The translations under genes were made by a program, and so were the position numbers. A stretch of DNA of 15,083 nucleotides, taken from contig WRMT01000038.1 of assembly GCA_009777005.1 (NCBI GenBank), forward strand, positions 1 to 15,083. The letters run 5' to 3'. Positions 4,530-13,500 of the stretch are shown here, piece by piece. The stretch comes from Methanobrevibacter sp. (GTDB lineage: Archaea; Methanobacteriota; Methanobacteria; Methanobacteriales; Methanobacteriaceae). Under the pieces are notes generated by a model. The model saw only the letters and a list, made by a program, of their open reading frames with translations, ran no database searches and was not told the DNA's origin. Position 1 is the stretch's first letter, and each line of letters starts with the position of its first letter.

Positions 4530-7500
4530 TGTGAAACATGTGATTCAAGTTCTAAATGCACTGAATGTTCTAACTGCTTAGACTGTACATGTGAATCATG
4601 CAATCTAATTGGATCTACTGGAAAAGAAAATTCACTTAGTATCTCTCAGATTTCCAATGACTCTACATTATCTTTAGGTGATGGAATTCATAGAGATTTT
4701 GTTAAAGTAAGTATTGATAAAGATATAACTATTAAAGGTAATGGGCTTAACGATTCTATTATTTATATTGATTCTGATGATGTTGCGTTTCATGTTTTAG
4801 GTGGGAATACTTTAAAGCTATATAATCTAACTATTATTTCTAACTTTATTTACTCTGATGATGAAATAGCTAATTATACTAGCTTGATTAATCTTTTTAA
4901 TGGCTCAATTTCTGGGTCTGGTACTGTTGTTTTTGAAAACTGTAAATTTATAAATAATAAACAAACTGATGTTGTTGTAACTGTAAATGCCTCTTCGATT
5001 TATTCTTCAAATAGAGCTACTTTCACTGCATTTGTTACAGATTCTAATGGTAACAATGTTGATGGTGATGTGGCTTTCTATATTAATAATCAATTCTCTG
5101 GAAGAGTTGGTTTAGTTAATGGTGTCGCTACTTATGGTTTGAATGTTTTAAATGGTAATTATACTGTTCATGTATCTTATATTGGAAATGAAAATACTAA
5201 TACTAATATTAATACTAATACTAATTTGAAAATTAGTCAAAATCAAATATCTTTTACTGTTGCTTCTTTAATACAGGCATTGAGTGTCTCTTTACCAACT
5301 ACTGGAACTATATATTATGTAAGTCCAACTGGACTTGATACTAATACAGGTACTTTTGATGCTCCTAAACAAACTATTGGTGCTGCATATAGTGCAGGTA
5401 ATTTAGCTGGTCAAAATGTTTTTTCCATTATTGTTCAACAAGGAACTTATTCTGGAACAGGTAATCAAGCACTCTCTATTGCTAGAAATGTAACTATTAT
5501 TGGTAATGATACAAGTGGTACTGTAACTATAACTCCTGGAAGCAATATATTCGCAACTGTTAGTGCGGGTACTGCATCTGCTTGGAGAAATGTTAATTTT
5601 TATAATATGAACCTTACTGGTGGAACTGGAACTAGTTCTGGATATATAACTATCGGTTCATATTGTGTTGTCAATGTTGATTCTGTTGAATTTAAAAGTA
5701 TTACCAGTGGAAAAACTATTCGTTCTACTGGTGGAAATGTTAATCTTACTGTAAATAATTCTCAATTTATAAATATTACTGGAAGTGGCTCTGGTATTAC
5801 AATCGAGCTAACTGGTGGTTCAACTTCTGGTGCGGGTACTGGTCGTCTTGTTGTAAATAATTCTGTTTTTGTAAATGTAACTGGATCTGGTGTTGGTGCA
5901 ATTATACGAAATTTAGCTAGTTATGGACCAATAGAAATTTATAATTCTAGCTTTACAAATGCTAAACAGAATACTGCTACTCATGGAGGTATTTTCTGTA
6001 CTGGTGGTAACTATTTTGTTGTAGCAGATACAAATTTCACAAATGTTACTGGAGCAAATGATGGTGGAGTTTTATATTCTCATGCTGCAGATGTACATAA
6101 TTTTACTAATGTAATATTTACTGATTGTACATCCTCTGGTAGAGGTGGTGCAATAACCACTTCAACAAGTACTATTCTTAATATTAAAAATTGTACTTTC
6201 AATAATAATGTTGCAGGTACTAATGGTGGTGCTATAGTTGCTAGTGGTGGTACTTTCAACATCATGGACTCTCGATTTAATAATAATGTTGCTGGGACTA
6301 CTGGTGGTGCTATTGATACTAGTTCTACTGTAAATATCAATAATACTAATTTCACTAATAATAATGCTACTCAACGTGGTGGTGCTATTTCCACTTCTGG
6401 TGGAACAACTAATGTAAACAACTCTATTTTCAGAGCTAACTTTGTCAGTGGAAATGGTGCTTATGGTGGAGCTTTAGCTGCAACTACTGGTACAATAAAT
6501 AACTATAATTCTGAATTTGTAAATAATTCTGCTCGTAATACTACAGATACTGCTTCTTATGGTGGTGCTGCAGGTGTTAATGGTGCTAATGCCGTAATAA
6601 ATTTGATTAATTGTACTGTTCATGGTAATTGGGCAGTGTATGGTGGTGCTTTTGGTGCTGGTGCTTCAGGTGGTCGAATAAATGTTATAAATAATACAGC
6701 AATATACAATAACCATGCTTTACGTTATGGTGGTGTTGCTGGTCTTAGTTCTGCAGGTACAATAATAATTGAAAATAGTGTAATTTATAATAATTCTGCT
6801 GATGCCTATGGTGGTGCTTTTGGTGCTAATGGAGGTACTATTAATGTCACTAACTCTGAGATAAATAATAATAATGCAGGTGATTTTGGTGGTGCTGTTG
6901 GTGTTAATGGTACTGCTGGTGTTATTAATATCTTGGATTCATTTATGTTAGATAATATTGCTGTTAACTTTGGTGGTGCTGTTGGTGCTACTGGTGGTAC
7001 TGTAAATGTTCGAAGTTCTACTTTAAAACGTAATCGTGCTAATGGAACTACAGGTTATGGAGGAGCAATTGGTCTTACAACTGGAAATATCAATGTGTAT
7101 GACTCTAATTTCATAAATAATAGTGCTGTAACTTATGGTGGTGCTGTTGGTGTTCCAACTAGTGGTAATTTCTATGCCAACAATTCTAATTTCACTGATA
7201 ATGTAGCTGGTACTTATGGTGGAGCTATTGGTTCTGCTGCTGGTGTTAATATAACTTATTGTATATTCACAAATAATCGTGCTGGTACTTTTGGTGGTGG
7301 AGTTGCAGCTATGGCTGGAACTACTGTAGCTAATTCCATTTTAAGTTGTCAGTTTGAGTATAATTATGCAGGTGATTTAGGTTATGGTGTTTATGCAGCT
7401 AATCGTTTAACAGCTAATTATAATAGGTTTTTCAATAATACTGATGCTGATGGTAATTTTAACCAGACAATTTGGACTAATACTGCTCAGAGTTCTAATG

Positions 7501-10500
7501 TAAATATAGATTATAATTGGTGGGGTGAAAATAATCACTTAGCTGTTGGTAATCTTCCAAATAATTATGTTGTAATTGATTTGGATACAGTAAATTATGG
7601 TCTTTATAATGGTAGTGCTCATTATACTTATACTATTCAGCTTAATACTACTGATTCGAACTTTAATGTTAGTCGTTTGCCACCATTCTTTGGTGAAGCT
7701 AGATTTACTGTCCCCTCATACAACACTTCTTTCAGTGCTCATTTAAATGGTACTATTGTTAGTGTTGCTTTTATAGCTGAGGCATATCATCAAGGTTATT
7801 TCAGAGTGGATAATGAGTATATAGACTTTAATGTAACTACAAACTCTAGTCCTACAGTTAATTTAACCGTTAACTTAGGTACTGCTTCTGGTAAGTATAA
7901 GGATAATGTTACCTTAACAGCTAATTATACTGATAATGGTGGTTTTGCTGTAGCTGGTTTAGTTGTTGATTTTTATGTAGCTGGTCAATATATTGGTACT
8001 AATACTACAACTGCAAATGGTATTGTTTACCATAGTTATACTGTAGCTAGTGCTGGTAATTTAAATTATACTGTAGAGTATAATGGTTCAAATAAAAATT
8101 ATAATCCAGTTAATGGAAGTACAATACTTAATTTCCAAAGGTTGGATACCTATATTGTGGTAAATAATGTTGTTTATGGAAATAGTACTGTTCCTGTAAG
8201 GTTAAATGCTACTATTTATGATGAGTGGAATGAAACTGTTGGAAATCTTACTTTAGATTTCTATGGTATTAGTGGAGGATATTATACCTATGCTGTAAGT
8301 GATTCTTCTGGTGAAGCTTTAGCTTATTATGCATTTCCAGTAACTGGAAATTATACTTGGTATGCTGTATTTGAAGGAAATGGTAACTATACATCAAGCA
8401 ATTCTTCAACCACTAGTATAGGTAAAGCTGAAATTTCTCCAATTGTAAATTTAACTATTAATAACTATAGTAATGTTACAAGTGCAGTGAATTTTGGAGA
8501 CTATGTAACTTATACTATTACTGTAACAAATCATGGTCCTGATATAGCTACAAATGTTTTAGTTCTAGATAGTTTAAATTCTAGTCTAATTCTACAAAGT
8601 GTTACAGCTACATTCGGAACTTTTAATAATATAACTGGTCTTTGGTCTATAGCTAATATTTCTGTAAACTCTACTGTGACTTTGACTATTGTTGTTCGTG
8701 TTAATGGTACTGGAAATATTTCTAATCTTGCAAATATTACCAGTGTGGACCAGCCAAATCTTGGTGTTTACTCTAGCAGTGCTTTAATTTCAGTTTCTAA
8801 TGCTGTTAATTTAAGTATTGTTAAGTCTTCTAATACTACTAATGCAGGTTATGGTGATTTAGTCACTTATATTATTAATGTGACAAATTATGGTCCTAAT
8901 ATAGCTAATGATGTTTTTGTAGTTGATGAACTTGATTATCGTCTTGTTTTTATAAATTCTAGTACAACTATTGGTACTTATAATAATGTAACAGGTCTTT
9001 GGTCTATTCCATCTTTAGCTATTGGTGAAAGTGGGATTTTAACCATGGTTGTTCGTATTAATGGTACTGGAAATATTTCTAATCTTGCAAATATTACTAA
9101 TGTAACTGAATTTGACTTAGGAAATGGAACAAATACTAGTAACATTGATGTTACAGTTCCTTCTACAGTGAATTTAACAATTTCTAAAACTAGTAATGTT
9201 ACTGGTACTGTAGCTGTTGGAGATCTTGTTACTTATACTATTACTGTGACAAATCATGGTCCTGATAATGCAACTGGTGTTAATGTAACTGATAAACTTG
9301 TTTCAAGCCTTTTACTACTTAATGCTGCAGCTAATATTGGTACTTATGATAGTAATGCTGGTGTTTGGACTATTGGGAACCTTGCATTTGGTGAAACTGC
9401 TAGACTTTACATTAATGTAAGTATTATTGGTACAGGTAATATTGTTAATACTGCTAGTGTTAGTGTAAATGAGGTTAATCTTGGAAATAATAGTACTAGT
9501 GGTGTTACTTTAACTGTTCCAAGTACTGTTAATTTAACTATTTCTAAAACTAGTAATGCTTCAGCTAATGTTGGTTTTGGAGATGAGATAACTTATACTA
9601 TCGCAGTTGGAAATTTAGGTCCTGATAATGCTACTGGTGTTGTGGTTTCTGATGTTTTAGATCCTCGCTTGGTATTTGTGAATGCAAATGCTGTTAATGG
9701 AAATTATTCAATTAATGGTAATTTACTTACTTGGAACATAGATAACCTTAATATTGGTTCCATTGCTACTTTGAATATTACAGTTCGTATTAATGGAACT
9801 GGTAATATTGTAAATATAGCTAATGTTATTGTTAATCAGGAAAATATTGGGGATAATAATACAAATGGAAGTTCTAATGGCACTAACTTTACTGTTGCCA
9901 GCACTGTGAATTTGACTATTGTTAAATCTAGTAATGCTTCCTCTAATGCCAATTATCTTGATTTAGTTACCTATACTATTAATGTAACAAATCATGGTCC
10001 TGATAATGCAACTGGTCTTTTCATCTTTGATGAACTTGATGATCGCCTTGTACTCTTAAGTGCTAGTGCAAATATTGGTACTTATAATAATATCAGCTCC
10101 CTTTGGACAATTGAAAATCTCATATCTGGTGAAAGTGCTATTTTAACCATGGTTGTTCGTATTAATGGCACTGGAAATATTGCAAATATTGCAAATATTG
10201 CAACTTTAGATGAAGTTAACCTTGGTAACAACAGTACTAATAGTAGTGTAAATATTACTGTTCCTTCTACAGTTAATTTGACTGTGTCTAAAACTAGTAA
10301 TGTTACTGGTATTGTAGCTGTTGGAGATCTTGTTACTTATACTGTTACTGTGACAAATCATGGTCCTGATAATGCAACTGGTGTTAATGTAACTGATAAA
10401 CTTGTTTCATCTCTTTTACTAGTAAATGCTGCTACAACTATTGGTAATTATAATAATAATACTGGTGTTTGGACTATTGGAAACCTTGCCTTTGGTGAAA

Positions 10501-13500
10501 CAGCTACAATGTACATTAATGTAAGTATTATTGGTACAGGTAATATTGTTAATACTGCAAGTGTTAGTGTAAATGAGGTTAATATTGGAAATAGTAGTAC
10601 TAATAGCACTGTTACTTTAACCGTTCCAAGTAGTGTAAATATCACTATTTCTAAAATAAGTAATGCTTCAGCTAATGTTTTATATAATGATATGATTAGC
10701 TATACTATTACTGTACATAATTATGGTCCTGATAATGCAACAGGTGTTTATGTAATTGATGAAATTGATTATCGTCTTGCTTATTTAAGTCACATTGCAT
10801 CTTCTGGAAATTATACTGTAGCTAATGGAGTGTGGATAATAGAAAACCTTAATGTTGGTTCAAGTGCGACTTTAACCATTAATGTTCGTATTAATGGTAC
10901 TGGTAATATTGTAAATATAGCTAATATCACTGTTAATCAGGATAATATTGGTGAAAATACTACTGATGGAAATTCTAATGGAACTAATTTCACAGTTCCT
11001 AGTACCGTGAATTTAACTATTGTTAAATCTACTAATGGATCTACTAATGCTAGCTATGGTGATATAGTTACATACACTATCAATGTGACTAATCATGGTC
11101 CTGATAATGCAACTGGTGTTTTTGTAATTGATGAAATTGATTATCGCCTAGCAGTTTTAGATGTAATTGTTAATATAGGTTCTTACAATACTCTCACTGG
11201 TTTGTGGGATATTGGAACTATTTCTGCTAGTGAAAGTGCAATTTTAATTATAACTGTTCGTATTAATGGTACTGGTAATATTGCCAATGTAGCTAATCTC
11301 ACTGCATTTAATGAAGATGTAAATCTTAATGAGACTAATAGTAGTACTGTTGATATTACTGTTCCTAAAACTGTGAATTTAACTATTTCAAAAACTAGTA
11401 ATGTTACTGGAATGGATGTTGGTGTAGGTGATTTAGTTACATATATTATTAATGTGACTAATCTCGGTCCTGATAATGCAACTGGTGTTAATGTAACTGA
11501 TATACTTAGTAACCGTCTTTTATTCCTGGGTTCTAGTTCAAATATTGGTAGCTATAATAATAACACTGGTTTGTGGACTATAGGAAATCTTAATCTTGGT
11601 GAAACAGCTACACTATATATTAATGTAAGTGTAATTGGTACAGGTAATATTGTAAATATTGCTAACTTAAGTGTAAATGAGGTTAATTTAGGTAATGACA
11701 GTACTAATAGTAGTACAAGTTTCTCTATTAACTCTACTGTGAACTTGACTATTAGTAAATCTAGTAATGCTTCTTTAACTGTTAGCTATAATGATATAAT
11801 TGTTTATACTATTGTTGTTAAAAACAATGGTCCTGATAATGCTACTGGTGTTCTTGTTATTGATGAACTTGACCATCGTCTAGCATATATTAGTCATAGT
11901 CCATCTTTAGGTACTTATAATGTAGTTAATGGTCAATGGATAATTGGAGATCTTAATGCAGGTTCTACTGCTACTTTAACCATTACTGTCCGTGTAAATG
12001 GCACTGGTAATATAGTAAATATAGCTAATCTTAGTGTTGATCAAAATAATATTGGTGAAAATGGTACTGATGGAAGTTCCAATAGTACTAACTTTACTAT
12101 TGCAAGTACTGTGAATTTGACTATAGTTAAAACTAGTAATGCTTCTGTTAATGCTAGCTATGGTGATATAGTTACATACACTATTAATGTGACTAACTTC
12201 GGTCCGGATAATGCAACTGGTGTTTTTGTTAGGGATGAACTTGATAGTCGCCTTATATTATTAGCTGCTAGCTGGAATATGGGCAATTATAATAATCTCA
12301 CTGGTGTTTGGAATATTCCAACCATAGTTGCTGGTGAAAGTGCAATTTTAACTCTTACAGTTCGCCTTAATGGTACTGGTCATATTGTTAATATAGCTAA
12401 TATCACTGCTTTTGCTGAAGAAGTCAATCTTAATGAAACTAATACTAGTACTGTTGATATTACTGTTCCTCTAACTGCTAATGTTACTGTAACTAAATTT
12501 AGTAATATTACTGGTAATGTTACTGTAGGAACTACTGTTCTTTACACTATACGTGTAACTAATAATGGTCCTGATAATGCAACTGGGGTTATTGTAACTG
12601 ACGTGCTTGATTCTAGACTCAGCTTTATTAGTGCTTCTTCATCATCTTATAATCCTGTTACTGGACTTTGGTCCATAGGAAACTTAAATGTTGGTGAAAC
12701 TCTTGAGTTAAATATTACAGTATCTGTTAGTGGAACTGGTGAAATTGTCAATGTAGCTAATGTATCTATTAATGAAGTTAACATTGGAAACAATAGTACA
12801 AACGGTAACAACTCTACAGTAAATGTTCCTGCAAGTGTTAATATAAGCATCAGCAAAAATAGTAATGTTACAACAGCAATTGTCGGAGATTTCCTTAGCT
12901 ATACTATCATGGTAGTAAATAATGGTCCTGATAATGCAACTGGTCTTGTAATTATTGATGTCCTTGATAGTCGCCTTACTTATCTCAGTGCTTCTCTATC
13001 TTCTTATAACGTAGCTAATGGTCATTGGACTATTGGAAACCTAGCTATTAATCAAAGTATGACTTTAACTATTAATGTTAGAGTTAATGGTACTGGGAAT
13101 ATACCTAATGTTGCACTTGTTACAGTTAATCAGGAGAATATTGGTAGTGAAAATGCTAGTAGTATTCCTTTAGGAGCAGATCATATTCCAACATTTATTT
13201 CTGTAGAAAATATTACTCAGAATGCTACTATGCCATTTACTATTAATGGTAATCTAACTAGTGCAAATGGCTGGACTGTTAACGGATTTGTAAATATAAC
13301 CATAAATGGTACAGTTTATTATGTTCAAGTTACTAATGGAAAATTCTCTCTAACTCTTAACTATGATGTGTATGGTTTATATGATAATTTAATTGTAGAA
13401 TACTTTGGAGATGCAGCTTTTGCACCTTCCAACACAAATGGATGGTTAAATATTTTACCTTTAGCTACTACCACTACTGTAGATACAGCTACTGCTCTTA

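Noticed and set aside
4415..4603. Minus-strand reading frame across the adhesin start (His/Cys-rich)
   Set aside because: It is the mirror of the adhesin's signal and Cys-rich region. The adhesin frame has the ribosome binding site, signal peptide and continuous domain structure.
6080..6374. Minus-strand open frames within the beta-helix coding region, and similar ones near 10448, 12647, 13734 and 14543
   Set aside because: Their sequences are low-complexity antisense images of the Asn/Thr/Gly-rich repeats, without ribosome binding sites.
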